DNA from: Natronomonas gomsonensis
GTDB lineage: Archaea > Halobacteriota > Halobacteria > Halobacteriales > Haloarculaceae
Direction of reading: 5' to 3'
NCBI RefSeq assembly: GCF_024300825.1
Contig: NZ_CP101323.1
Coordinates: forward strand, 558,001-622,000
DNA length: 64,000 bases
Part shown: piece by piece, positions 24,726 through 32,584 of the stretch
Layout: each line of letters starts with the position of its first letter
How positions within the stretch are numbered: position 1 is the first letter of the stretch
Made by a program: the position numbers and the translations under genes
Notes under the pieces: generated by a model
What the model saw: the letters and a program-made list of their open reading frames with translations, nothing else
Database searches by the model: none
Told to the model about the DNA's origin: nothing

Positions 24726-26736
24726 CGCCATCTTCGAAGCGGACCTCCACGTCTATCTGTCGGCAGTCGAGCGTCGATTCTCCGCCCTCGACGACGGGCG
24801 TTTCGGTGTCGGTCTGCCAGTCGAACGTGACCGACTTTGTGGGGTCGTTCAGCCACGAGGGGTCGGCGTACAGACGCCCCACGTCGTCGACGTTGTCCCG
24901 ATACCGGACCCGATACAGCACGTCGTCGTCGTAGGGGGCCTCCGGGAAGGAGTCCAGCCAGAACAGAAACGCCATCTTGCTCTCGAGGGCGCCCATTCCG
25001 TAGACGACGTGGACGATTCGGTCGTCGTCGATGTGGTGCCGCAACACGAGGAACACCTTGCCGTCCTCGTCGCGGGAGCCGCGAAAATCGTCGTCGCCGC
25101 GCAGTACCGAGGAGACGAAGTACTCCGAGACGAACTGGAGGTCGTCCTCGTCGGTGAAGGCGTTCTCGATGAGGTCGACGTTCTCGAAGCCGGCCCCGTC
25201 GGGCGAACGGAGGTACTGGATGAACTTCACGAGCGCCTCTTGGTGTTCTGCGCCACCCAAAAGCAGGTAGTGCGTCTCGTCTTCGTCCCAGGTCCGGTCG
25301 AAGTAAAACGGGAACTCGTCGTTCGTTTCGAGGTTGTAATCGGCGAAGAACGGGTGTGGAACGCTGACGAATCGCTTCACCGGAAGTCTGACGCCGCGTT
25401 TCGCGCCGGCGTGGTCCAACCCTCGGTCGTTGCCCTCGCCGACCGAGCGACCGTAGCGCTTGCCGACGCCCGGGACACGTTCGAGCAGTCGCCGTCGGTG
25501 GACGTCCTGCCGAAGGTAATCGACGCCCTGTAGGCGCATCTCGATGGGTTCGTCGTTGCCGTCGTCTTCCGTCTCGGCGGTGGTCGGCGTCGGTATCGCA
25601 CGTTCCAGCAGTTCCGTCCCCGCCTCGGCGGCGATTTCTCGGTTGTCCTCGTCGGCTTCGACGGCGTTCTCGACGCGATAGGAACGGTCGCGGCCGACGA
25701 CGCTCCAGAGGAACTCGCTGACGTAGAACAGTCCGTAGCCGGCCAGCGAGTTGCCGAGTCGGTCGACCGTCTTCGCCTCGTCGTCGAACAGCGTCGACTT
25801 CTCCGTGCTCTGGAGGAGGCCGTACTCCGAAAAGCCGGCGGAGTTGCCGAAGAACCGTCGCCGGAACCCGACGTAGTCGGTGAATGCCGTCACGACGATG
25901 TAACCGGAGAGCCCATAGAGGGCGCCCAACTCCAGGGTCGACCACGGCACCGAAGGGAGGGCCGGAACGACGCCGATGGTCGCCGGGAATCGAGTGACGA
26001 CGAGCAGCAGAACGGCCGCCCCGAGGACGTACCGCCGCGGGTAGGCGAGTCGCCAGTCGAACCATTCCAACTCCAGTCGCGTCGTCCGGTCCGGCAGCGA
26101 ATCGAAGGTGACGTACACGCTGTCGACGAACACGTTCCGGTAGTACGGTACGTCGGTGAAGACGCCGCTGACGGTCGCATCGAGGTCGGCGTTCGCCAAC
26201 ATCACGAGCGGGTCGCGGTCCGACAAATGGGAGGTAAACGGGTGCCAGTAGTTGTGATTCGACCACGTGTCGATATCCAACAGGACGCCGAGGTGTCGGA
26301 CCTGATAGAGGCCGGCCAACGCCTTCTCGCGTATGTTCGCGACCTCCTTACGCACCAAGGCGACGACGCGGGGCGCAATCCAGGCGGTCACCGCGAGCAC
26401 GGAGACGACTTCGAGGCTTCGAGACCGGGCGAACGCGTTTATTTCCGGAAGCCGAAACGACGCGAGGTCACCGAGTAATCCAAGAACCAAATCGAGGTAA
26501 CCGCCAGCGGAGAAAGCGACGTACCAGACCGTTCCGGCGATGAAGACCACCAACACGACGCTCCACAGAATCGGGCCGAGCAACGAGAGTTTCTGTAAAT
26601 CCCAGTCCGTGCTGATGTGTTTTCGCGTCTCGAAGCGGTCACGCTTGTCGAGTCCACGGCCGGTTCCGACGACGATCCGTCGAGAGACCCCGCCGTCCTC
26701 GTCGGGTTCGTCGGATTCCTCGGAGTCTCCCCCCAT
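24718..26736 (-). CDS. Large membrane-anchored hypothetical protein
   Basis: A 672-residue protein starting at MGGDSEESDEPDEDGG. The N-terminal 55 residues are acidic and soluble. Two membrane helices follow (ILWSVVLVVFIAGTVWYVAF; LEVVSVLAVTAWIAPRVVALV), then an outer or cytoplasmic domain of about 120 residues with DRDPLVMLANADLDATVSGVF, two more helices (YVLGAAVLLLVVTRFPATIG; LGALYGLSGYIVVTAF), and a C-terminal domain of about 330 residues without a recognised motif. The gene overlaps the next one. It looks like a haloarchaeal membrane protein of unknown role; the long C-terminal domain could be a sensor or scaffold. Confidence 0.7.
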   Translation of the reverse strand: MGGDSEESDEPDEDGGVSRRIVVGTGRGLDKRDRFETRKHISTDWDLQKLSLLGPILWSVVLVVFIAGTVWYVAFSAGGYLDLVLGLLGDLASFRLPEINAFARSRSLEVVSVLAVTAWIAPRVVALVRKEVANIREKALAGLYQVRHLGVLLDIDTWSNHNYWHPFTSHLSDRDPLVMLANADLDATVSGVFTDVPYYRNVFVDSVYVTFDSLPDRTTRLELEWFDWRLAYPRRYVLGAAVLLLVVTRFPATIGVVPALPSVPWSTLELGALYGLSGYIVVTAFTDYVGFRRRFFGNSAGFSEYGLLQSTEKSTLFDDEAKTVDRLGNSLAGYGLFYVSEFLWSVVGRDRSYRVENAVEADEDNREIAAEAGTELLERAIPTPTTAETEDDGNDEPIEMRLQGVDYLRQDVHRRRLLERVPGVGKRYGRSVGEGNDRGLDHAGAKRGVRLPVKRFVSVPHPFFADYNLETNDEFPFYFDRTWDEDETHYLLLGGAEHQEALVKFIQYLRSPDGAGFENVDLIENAFTDEDDLQFVSEYFVSSVLRGDDDFRGSRDEDGKVFLVLRHHIDDDRIVHVVYGMGALESKMAFLFWLDSFPEAPYDDDVLYRVRYRDNVDDVGRLYADPSWLNDPTKSVTFDWQTDTETPVVEGGESTLDCRQIDVEVRFEDGDE

Positions 26737-26752
26737 ACGACAACTGAGTCCC

Positions 26753-26816
26753 GGCGGGGGCGAAAAAACGTTTCGTCCCCCCGCCACCCCGGTCGCCTCG
26801 CGGCCACGGCCGCGAG
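26753..26816 (-). repeat. Two adjacent palindromes upstream of the large membrane protein gene
   Basis: At 26753-26785 a G-rich/C-rich stem (GGCGGGGGCGAAA paired with TTTCGTCCCCCCGCC, one bulge) and at 26797-26816 CTCGCGGCC-AC-GGCCGCGAG with 9-bp perfect arms. Both lie in the 260-base gap before the small zinc protein gene and could be leader structures, operators or decayed palindromic repeats. Confidence 0.5.
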
Positions 26817-26996
26817 CGCCACGATACGGCCGCAGAGATAAAACATGGGCAATGTCCGGCGACAGTGCTATTTTCGTTTGCTAGCGGATATTTCGTAGGC
26901 GAGGGCAGGAAATCCGATATGGCAGGTCCCTGTCTTCGCCACCGTTTCGAACCCGTAGAGCGGTCGTGGTATGTCCGAACGGAGTGGACGGTACGG

Positions 26997-27149
26997 TCAG
27001 GCCTCCGTATCGCCAGGGCGGATGTTCGTGATTGTAACGGTCCAGACAGCCTCGCAGTCGGGACACTCAGTAGAGGTACTCTTCGAGGTCCCACCCCGCG
27101 TAAACTCGGAGACTCGGCAGCCACAGACGCACTCAAAGTCGACTTCCAT
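26997..27149 (-). CDS. Zinc-binding microprotein, CxCxC...CPxC type
   Basis: A 50-residue protein read directly from the minus strand, starting at MEVDFECVCGC. Cysteines 7, 9 and 11 in ECVCGCRV and 29 and 32 in ECPDCEAVW give a zinc ribbon-like arrangement, followed by the short strand VTITNI. It resembles the CPxCG-type zinc-finger microproteins of haloarchaea. It lies between the large membrane protein gene and the universal stress protein gene in the same direction, with its own AT-rich upstream region (TAAAATAATTTTATC around 27173-27187). Confidence 0.7.
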   Translation of the reverse strand: MEVDFECVCGCRVSEFTRGGTSKSTSTECPDCEAVWTVTITNIRPGDTEA

Positions 27150-27212
27150 GCTGACAAACTCTTCTGAACTGTAAAATAATTTTATCTCTGGCTAATATCT
27201 CCGACGAATCCG

Positions 27213-27632
27213 TCAGGCGATGAACGTGGGCCGAACGCCGCTTCGAACCACGCGCTCGGTCACGCTTCCGATGGTGTCCGTTTGGGTGTGTGATTGCCCT
27301 TGGTAGCCGAGCACTATCATGTCGGCGTCGATGTCGTCGGCGTAGCTGATGATTTCCTCGTGTGGCCTCCCGTGACAGGACCGCCGGACGAACTCGATGT
27401 CGAGGTCACGGGCCTGCTGTTCGAGCGCTTCGAGGGCCTCCCGGCCCACGTCCTCGATTTCGTCGGTCACCAACTCGTCGCTGCTCAGCGCCGGCTCGTC
27501 GTAGCGAGTCGTGTCAACGACGAAGATACCGTGGAGCGTGGCGTCGTGTCGCTCCGCCTGCTTGAGTGCGTGGACTATCGCGCAGTTCGCTGATTCACTT
27601 CCGTCGGTTCCGACGAGGATTCTCTCGTACAT
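27213..27632 (-). CDS. Universal stress protein (UspA family)
   Basis: A 139-residue protein starting at MYERILVGTDGSESA. The fold is a single Usp domain: the first strand with VGTDGS, central D in IDADMIVLGYQGQ, and an ATP-loop related to G-x2-G-x9-G-(S/T) in GYQGQSHTQTDTIGS. This probably binds ATP and forms dimers; the role is stress signalling or survival. A stand-alone gene. Confidence 0.9.
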   Translation of the reverse strand: MYERILVGTDGSESANCAIVHALKQAERHDATLHGIFVVDTTRYDEPALSSDELVTDEIEDVGREALEALEQQARDLDIEFVRRSCHGRPHEEIISYADDIDADMIVLGYQGQSHTQTDTIGSVTERVVRSGVRPTFIA

Positions 27633-27719
27633 ACTATCGCTTCGGTCTGGGTGGGCAAGTCCACCTCCCCGATTCTCAGCGGATAAGAATCAGCCCGGCG
27701 TAGTGAGTCGGACGTTCGT

Positions 27720-27941
27720 TTACTGTTGGACGAAGACGACTTCGTTATCCTCGACGGTGACCGTGTATCCGCTGTACTCGAACGTGACGCTTGTGGCGGC
27801 GTCTCCGGTGAAGAGGGCGTCCAATGCGTCGGTGTCGATAGCGCCGTACAACGGCGGTAGGTCCGTCACATCCGAATCCTCGATGTCGGAAACTGCGTTT
27901 ACGACCGCTTCACTGGGGAGTCGGTCTTCGAGTGAAATCAC
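27720..27941 (-). CDS. HalOD1 output-domain protein
   Basis: A 73-residue protein from a GTG at 27941; an in-frame stop 16 codons upstream limits the start. The sequence follows the HalOD1 pattern: AVVNAVSDIEDSDVTDLPPLYGAIDTDALDALF, then VTFEYSGYTVTV. HalOD1 is a small haloarchaeal domain found alone or as the output of signalling proteins. No partner is linked here. No catalytic residues are evident. Confidence 0.82.
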   Translation of the reverse strand: MISLEDRLPSEAVVNAVSDIEDSDVTDLPPLYGAIDTDALDALFTGDAATSVTFEYSGYTVTVEDNEVVFVQQ

Positions 27942-28118
27942 GTTCCCCTCGGTAAAACCGTTCGTACAGTCCGTTGTAGGGTTTCATGATTGGAGGGAGT
28001 AGAAGCCTCGCGACTTCGAATAACTGTCGGGCAGTCGCTCCGAGAGTCGCTGGACGCGTACATCGAGGTGAATAACTCTTTTGTGAGGAGTTCCTGAGGT
28101 CTGGGACCGAACCACCGC

Positions 28119-28523
28119 TCAACGAGGGACCATCGTGACGACTTCCTCGGTGTTCTCGCGGTGTATCATCCGCAGTGAAATCCCGCCGTGGGTGTCGAGG
28201 GAGACGAGAACGTCCTCGACCGCTCGATAGAATTCACTCGCGTGTTTTCCGGACCGCCGGATTCGAGTCCGTTCTTCGAGCAGTCCGGAGTCGGTGAGCA
28301 GATCGAGTTTCCGATAGGTCGTCGACAGCGGGAGGTCACAGGTCTCGGAGACCTCGTTTGCGGACAGCACCTCGTCGCTCGTCGCATCGAGAATCGTACG
28401 ACAGCCGCGGTCGTCGAGCGCATCGAGCAGCCGCTGTTTCGCCGGTTCGGCGTCGACTGCACGAATCCACTGGGACGACCGGTCGGTGCCGTCGCTCGGA
28501 AACGATTTCGATGACTGGCTCAT
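28119..28523 (-). CDS. ArsR-type winged-helix transcriptional regulator
   Basis: A 134-residue protein starting at MSQSSKSFPSDGTDRS. Residues 30-100: RLLDALDDRGCRTILDATSDEVLSANEVSETCDLPLSTTYRKLDLLTDSGLLEE is a clear winged helix with a basic recognition helix (TTYRKLDLL). The C-terminal part (VEDVLVSLDTHGGISLRMI) may be a small effector or dimer region. A single Cys in each of two helices could sense redox state. The target is unknown; it lies beside the broken HTH-10 gene. Confidence 0.83.
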   Translation of the reverse strand: MSQSSKSFPSDGTDRSSQWIRAVDAEPAKQRLLDALDDRGCRTILDATSDEVLSANEVSETCDLPLSTTYRKLDLLTDSGLLEERTRIRRSGKHASEFYRAVEDVLVSLDTHGGISLRMIHRENTEEVVTMVPR

Positions 28524-28612
28524 ACGTCATTCTGTCACCGGCCGGCGGCAGGAACCCACACCCACAGTATCCGGGCACGTTTATTACCCCCCGCGCCGGT
28601 CGCGTTCGACCG

Positions 28613-29037
28613 TCACAGTACGTCGACGAGGATTTTCGACTCCGCTGCGGTGAGGTGTTCTCTGAACGTCGAGGGATTGATACCGAGGTCGGCCGCGATT
28701 TCGGTGGCGTTAGCCCGACACGGGCGCTCGAAGTAGCCCCGTTCGTAAGCCGTCTCCACCACTTCGAGTTGGCGCGCCGTGAGTTTGCTGCGGTTTACGG
28801 AGACGGTGTCCCGTGGCTGGTCGTCGGTCGGGGACCGAACGAACCGTTTGATGTCCACCTCGGGGAATCGCTCGCGGAGTTCGCCGATCGCCGCCTGCAG
28901 TTGGTCGTAGTCTGCTGCGTGGAACACCACCGTAAGCGTCCCCCTCGTCGGGACTCATCGTGTTCGGTGTAGAACGTGACCGGATAAAGCACGCTCCGCA
29001 TTTCCAGCGTAGTGAGAACCCCATCTCGAGCTACCAT
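28613..29037 (-). pseudogene. Bacterio-opsin-activator-type (HTH-10) regulator, frameshifted and truncated
   Basis: The C-terminal half is intact: a ferredoxin-like strand-helix (FHAADYDQLQAAIGELRERFPEVDIKRF) and an HTH-10 domain (LTARQLEVVETAYERGYF, ATEIAADLGINPSTFREHL). The preceding part, MVARDGVLTTLEMRSVLYPVTFYTEHDE, lies in another frame; the switch falls at a run of five G (minus strand, about 28939-28943), where one more G would restore the frame. The N-terminal half expected for full-length family members is also missing. It is either a decayed gene or a homopolymer error, although the missing N-terminus favours decay. It sits just downstream of the 18-bp palindrome at 29064. Confidence 0.68.
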
Positions 29038-29063
29038 CCTCACAATTCTATACCAATGTTTCC

Positions 29064-29081
29064 CGCTTATGTCCATAAGCG
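29064..29081. promoter_or_regulatory. 18-bp palindrome upstream of rdfA (site 1)
   Basis: CGCTTATGTCCATAAGCG has perfect 8-bp arms and a 2-base centre. It lies in the divergent region between the broken HTH-10 gene and rdfA. A near-identical site is found at 32006 after the SMC-related gene. Probably an operator. Confidence 0.6.
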
Positions 29082-29193
29082 AGATTTATTGTGTGGCGGA
29101 GGAAGTATCGTCGTTCAGCCGCGTATCGGTCCGATACAGGTGTTCTGTTCACGAGACGAAAGGTACAACCAGCCCACTCCCGTTGAGGTGGAT

Positions 29194-29820
29194 ATGGACC
29201 AGTCCGACGACACATCGGGGTCCGGGCGTGGCCGGCGGAGCAAGGTCGCCCGGCTCATCGAGGAGTACGACCTCCAGGGTCTCGGCGCGGAACTCGAACA
29301 GCGCTGGACCGCCGACGAGGACCGGAGCAGCCTCCGGGAGTTGGCCGCACAGTTCAATCAGGAACTCCTCCGAGAGGCCCTCGAAGCGGCGAACGTCCAA
29401 CACCTCGATGGGGAACTGGAAAACACCTACCGGCTGTTGACGGACGACGACGTGAGCAGTGCGGAATCAACGCGAATTCAACGGCGGCTCGAACGCGACG
29501 GCGTCGACGTCGACGCCCTACAACAGGACTTCGTCACGTATCAGGCGATTCGGACGTATCTCAAGGAGTACCGGGGCGCCGAGTACACGCCCGCCGAGAC
29601 CGACCCACTGGAGCGGGAGGCGACGAACGTCCAGAAACTGCGCGGACGGATGGTTTCGGTCACCGAGGGAAAACTCGAACAGCTCCGTGACGGTGGCCAC
29701 CTCACGCTCGGTGAGTTCCGGACGCTGGCGGAGATTCAGGTCATCTGTGAGGACTGCAACACCCAGTTCGACGTTCTCGAACTGTTCGACCGCGGTGGCT
29801 GTAACTGCGCTTCGGAGTGA
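29194..29820 (+). CDS. rdfA: Rod-determining factor RdfA
   Basis: A 208-residue soluble protein starting at MDQSDDTSGSGRGRRSK. The pattern SKVARLIEEYDLQGLGAELEQRW, then LRELAAQFNQELLREAL and a C-terminal pair of CxxC-like cysteines (CEDCN, CNC), matches the haloarchaeal RdfA family. In Haloferax volcanii, RdfA is required for rod-shaped cells. It is followed 71 bases downstream by the archaea-specific SMC-related protein, its usual genomic partner. An 18-bp palindrome lies about 115 bases upstream of the start. Confidence 0.85.
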   Translation: MDQSDDTSGSGRGRRSKVARLIEEYDLQGLGAELEQRWTADEDRSSLRELAAQFNQELLREALEAANVQHLDGELENTYRLLTDDDVSSAESTRIQRRLERDGVDVDALQQDFVTYQAIRTYLKEYRGAEYTPAETDPLEREATNVQKLRGRMVSVTEGKLEQLRDGGHLTLGEFRTLAEIQVICEDCNTQFDVLELFDRGGCNCASE

Positions 29821-29891
29821 CTGTCGTCGTCCCGTTCGATTTCTGACGGGTCCCAAACCTTGATATGTGATTCAATCGATTGCACGGGTAT

Positions 29892-31835
29892 ATGAGTACG
29901 AAGCAGACCGAAACGGGTAGCCGAATTTCGGTCCGTAACATCGGAGGAATCGACGAGGCCGAAGTCGACTTCGAGCCGGGGGTGACGGTGCTGGCGGGCC
30001 GCAACGCCACCAACAGGACATCGTTGCTGCAGGCCATCATGGCCGCACTCGGAAGCGACAACGTCTCGATGAAAGGCGACGCCGAGGAGGCCCACGTGGA
30101 GTTGACCATCGGTGAGGAAACGTACACGCGGACGCTTCAGCGCCGGAACGAAGCGGTACAGACCAGCGGCGACCCCTACCTCGATGACCCCACGGTCGCA
30201 GACCTCTTTGCGTTTCTCTTGGAGTCCAACGAAGCCCGCCGGGCCGTCGTGACCGATGCGGACCTCCGTGACCTCATCATGCGACCCGTCGACACCGACG
30301 AGATTCAGGCCGAAATCGATCGACTCGTCGAGGAGCGGCGGAACCTCTCCGAGGAAATCGACGAACTGGACTCGCTCAAGGACCGACTGCCGTCGCTGGA
30401 AGAAAAGCGCACCCGTCTCCGAAACCAAATCGAGGAGACGACGTCGGAACTCGAAGCGCTCGAAGAGCAAATCGAATCCAAGGACGCCGACGTCGAACAG
30501 AGCCGCGAGGAACAGGCCGAACTCGAGGCGAAACTGGAGGAACTGCGCGAGACGCGTTCGGACCTCGAAGATGTCCGGTACGAACTGGAGACCGAAGAGG
30601 ATAGCCTCCAGTCGCTTCGGGCCGAAAAACAGGACGTCGAGTCGGAGTACGAGGAACTCCCGGAGACGCCGGCGGGTGACTTAGAGGAAATCGAGAGCCG
30701 AATCGACACGCTTCGGACCCGGAAACAGAGTCTGGAGTCCGAATTGAACGAACTCCAGAGCGTCATCGGGTTCAATCAGGAGATGCTCGAGGAGTCCGGC
30801 GACGAGGTATCGGATGCCCTCCGTGACGGCGACCGCGATGGCGAGGGCGTAACCGACGAACTCCTCCCCGACGACAGCGTGACGTGTTGGACCTGCGGGA
30901 GCGAAGTCGACGCCGCTCAAATCGAGTCGACCATCGAAAAACTGCGAAGTCTAAGTCAGGAGACGGTCAGCGAAATCAACGACATCGACGACGAGCTCGA
31001 GGAGTTGAAGGGGAAGCGCCGGGACCGAAAGGACCAACAGCGCCGGCGTGAACGCCTCGACCGCCGCAAACGGGAACTCGAAGACGAAATCGAGGAGACG
31101 GAGGTCCGCATCGAACGGCTCTCCGAGCGCCGGGAAGACCTCCGCGAGGAAATCGAGACCGTCGAAGGGGAAATCGAAGAACTCGAAGACGACTCCTACG
31201 AGGAGGTCCTCGACCTCCACAAGGAGGCCAATCAGCTCGAATACGACCTCGGAACCCTCGAAACCGACCTCGAACGCGTCGAGGACAACATCGAGACCAT
31301 CGAAGAGCGGCTTGAGGGGGAGGCCGAACTCGAAGCCCGAAAAGACGAGGTTTCGGAGGAGATTCAGGAGTTGCGAACGAAAATCGAACGCATCGAACAG
31401 CAGGCAATCGAGGCGTTCAACGAACACATGGAGACAGTTCTGGACCGTCTCGAGTACGACAACCTCGCCCGTATCTGGCTGGAGCGAACGGAGAAGCGAG
31501 TGCGGGAGGGGCGTCGGAAGGTCACCAAGAGCGTCTTCGATTTACACATCATTCGACAGACCGAGTCCGGGACGACCTACGAGGACACCGTCGACCACCT
31601 CTCGGAGAGCGAACGCGAAGTGACGGGACTCATCTTCGCACTCGCCGGCTATCTGGCCCACGAAGTGTACGAGACCGTTCCGTTCATGGTTCTCGACTCC
31701 TTGGAGGCCATCGACGCGAACCGAATCGCGACGCTCGTCGAGTACGTCGCGGGGTACAGCGAGTATCTCGTCGTCGCGTTGCTGCCCGAAGACGCAGCGA
31801 ACGTCGAGGCGGACCGTCGCATCGAGTCGTTCTGA
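29892..31835 (+). CDS. Archaea-specific SMC-related protein (ASRP)
   Basis: A 647-residue SMC/Rad50-like protein starting at MSTKQTETGSRIS. The N-terminal lobe holds a degenerate Walker A, GRNATNRTSLL, where Arg replaces the usual Lys; residues about 140-540 are long coiled coil with a single mid-point CxxC (CWTCGSE, zinc-hook-like). The C-terminal lobe has an LSESEREVTGLIFALAGYLAHE signature and the Walker B-like VPFMVLDSLEAID. The Arg form is a known trait of this family. It probably dimerises through the hook and works with RdfA on cell shape or chromosome arrangement. Confidence 0.87.
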   Translation: MSTKQTETGSRISVRNIGGIDEAEVDFEPGVTVLAGRNATNRTSLLQAIMAALGSDNVSMKGDAEEAHVELTIGEETYTRTLQRRNEAVQTSGDPYLDDPTVADLFAFLLESNEARRAVVTDADLRDLIMRPVDTDEIQAEIDRLVEERRNLSEEIDELDSLKDRLPSLEEKRTRLRNQIEETTSELEALEEQIESKDADVEQSREEQAELEAKLEELRETRSDLEDVRYELETEEDSLQSLRAEKQDVESEYEELPETPAGDLEEIESRIDTLRTRKQSLESELNELQSVIGFNQEMLEESGDEVSDALRDGDRDGEGVTDELLPDDSVTCWTCGSEVDAAQIESTIEKLRSLSQETVSEINDIDDELEELKGKRRDRKDQQRRRERLDRRKRELEDEIEETEVRIERLSERREDLREEIETVEGEIEELEDDSYEEVLDLHKEANQLEYDLGTLETDLERVEDNIETIEERLEGEAELEARKDEVSEEIQELRTKIERIEQQAIEAFNEHMETVLDRLEYDNLARIWLERTEKRVREGRRKVTKSVFDLHIIRQTESGTTYEDTVDHLSESEREVTGLIFALAGYLAHEVYETVPFMVLDSLEAIDANRIATLVEYVAGYSEYLVVALLPEDAANVEADRRIESF

Positions 31836-32184
31836 GGAACCGCCGCTCCCTCCTCCGGTATTCGGCCGTTCTGACTCCGTCAAGGGCGACTCGAAATAAC
31901 ATAGTTAAATTTGTTATTGGATAGTTCGGGACATGCGATTGTTAGGCTAAACCCCTTATTCGGTATTGACTCACTCACGGAGAGACTACTTTTACAAATT
32001 CTATCGCTTATGTACACAAGCGTTTTAGTTAGTGAGGTACTTGAGAAGTTAACTTTTGAATAGAATGTATCTCTTGATTCAGCCCATCAGTCGTTCGAAA
32101 TCTACGACATTGTTTTCAGCCCGGTGGATTCAAGATATCTCCAAGCGAAAACGCTTAATCACATACGCTCGAACCGTTGGGACG
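31836..32184. other. AT-rich 349-base intergenic region
   Basis: No credible gene. It holds an AT-rich stretch (about 31895-32060), the second 18-bp palindrome at 32006, and a possible promoter for the next gene (AAAACGCTTAATC about 32148-32160, 25-35 nt before the ATG at 32185). Confidence 0.55.
32006..32023. promoter_or_regulatory. 18-bp palindrome downstream of ASRP (site 2)
   Basis: CGCTTATGTACACAAGCG matches site 1 at 16 of 18 positions, with one broken arm pair. Both sites are also preceded by an AATTCTAT sequence. Together they flank the rdfA-ASRP pair, about 2.9 kb apart. Confidence 0.58.
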
Positions 32185-32532
32185 ATGAGATACAGGACGC
32201 TGCTGGAGCAGAAAGTCGACGAGTGGGAAGACGGCTACGGCGTCGTCCAAATCGTCACTCCGGAGTCCAGCGACGAGAACCAACTCCGGTTCTGTTACTA
32301 CAAGGACGGGGAGTTCGTGAACAGGCCCCTGACGGTAGCGCCGTCGTCGGACGTCGCAGACCGGACGGCCGAGGTCGTCGAGACGATGGCGAGTCTCGCA
32401 CGAACGTTCACTCCCGACGAGATAGAGGCGCTGGTCGAGGAGTTGGGCGAAGAGAAAATCCTCGAACTCTCCGTCCTCATCGAGGAGTTGGGCAAAAGCC
32501 GCCTGAAGGAAATCCTCGACGAAGCGAACTGA
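32185..32532 (+). CDS. Hypothetical protein
   Basis: A 115-residue protein starting at MRYRTLLEQKVDEWEDG. The first half is predicted beta (GVVQIVTPESSDENQLRFCYYKDGEFVNRPLTV), the second helical (TAEVVETMASLARTFTPDEIEALVEELGEEKILELSVLIEEL). No known domain. Acidic, soluble. It follows the second palindrome and could share regulation with rdfA, but that is only positional. Confidence 0.68.
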   Translation: MRYRTLLEQKVDEWEDGYGVVQIVTPESSDENQLRFCYYKDGEFVNRPLTVAPSSDVADRTAEVVETMASLARTFTPDEIEALVEELGEEKILELSVLIEELGKSRLKEILDEAN

Positions 32533-32584
32533 TTTCAGACCCACGGAACGTGCGAGTTTACTACGCCCGGTTCGAGGAATCGCC

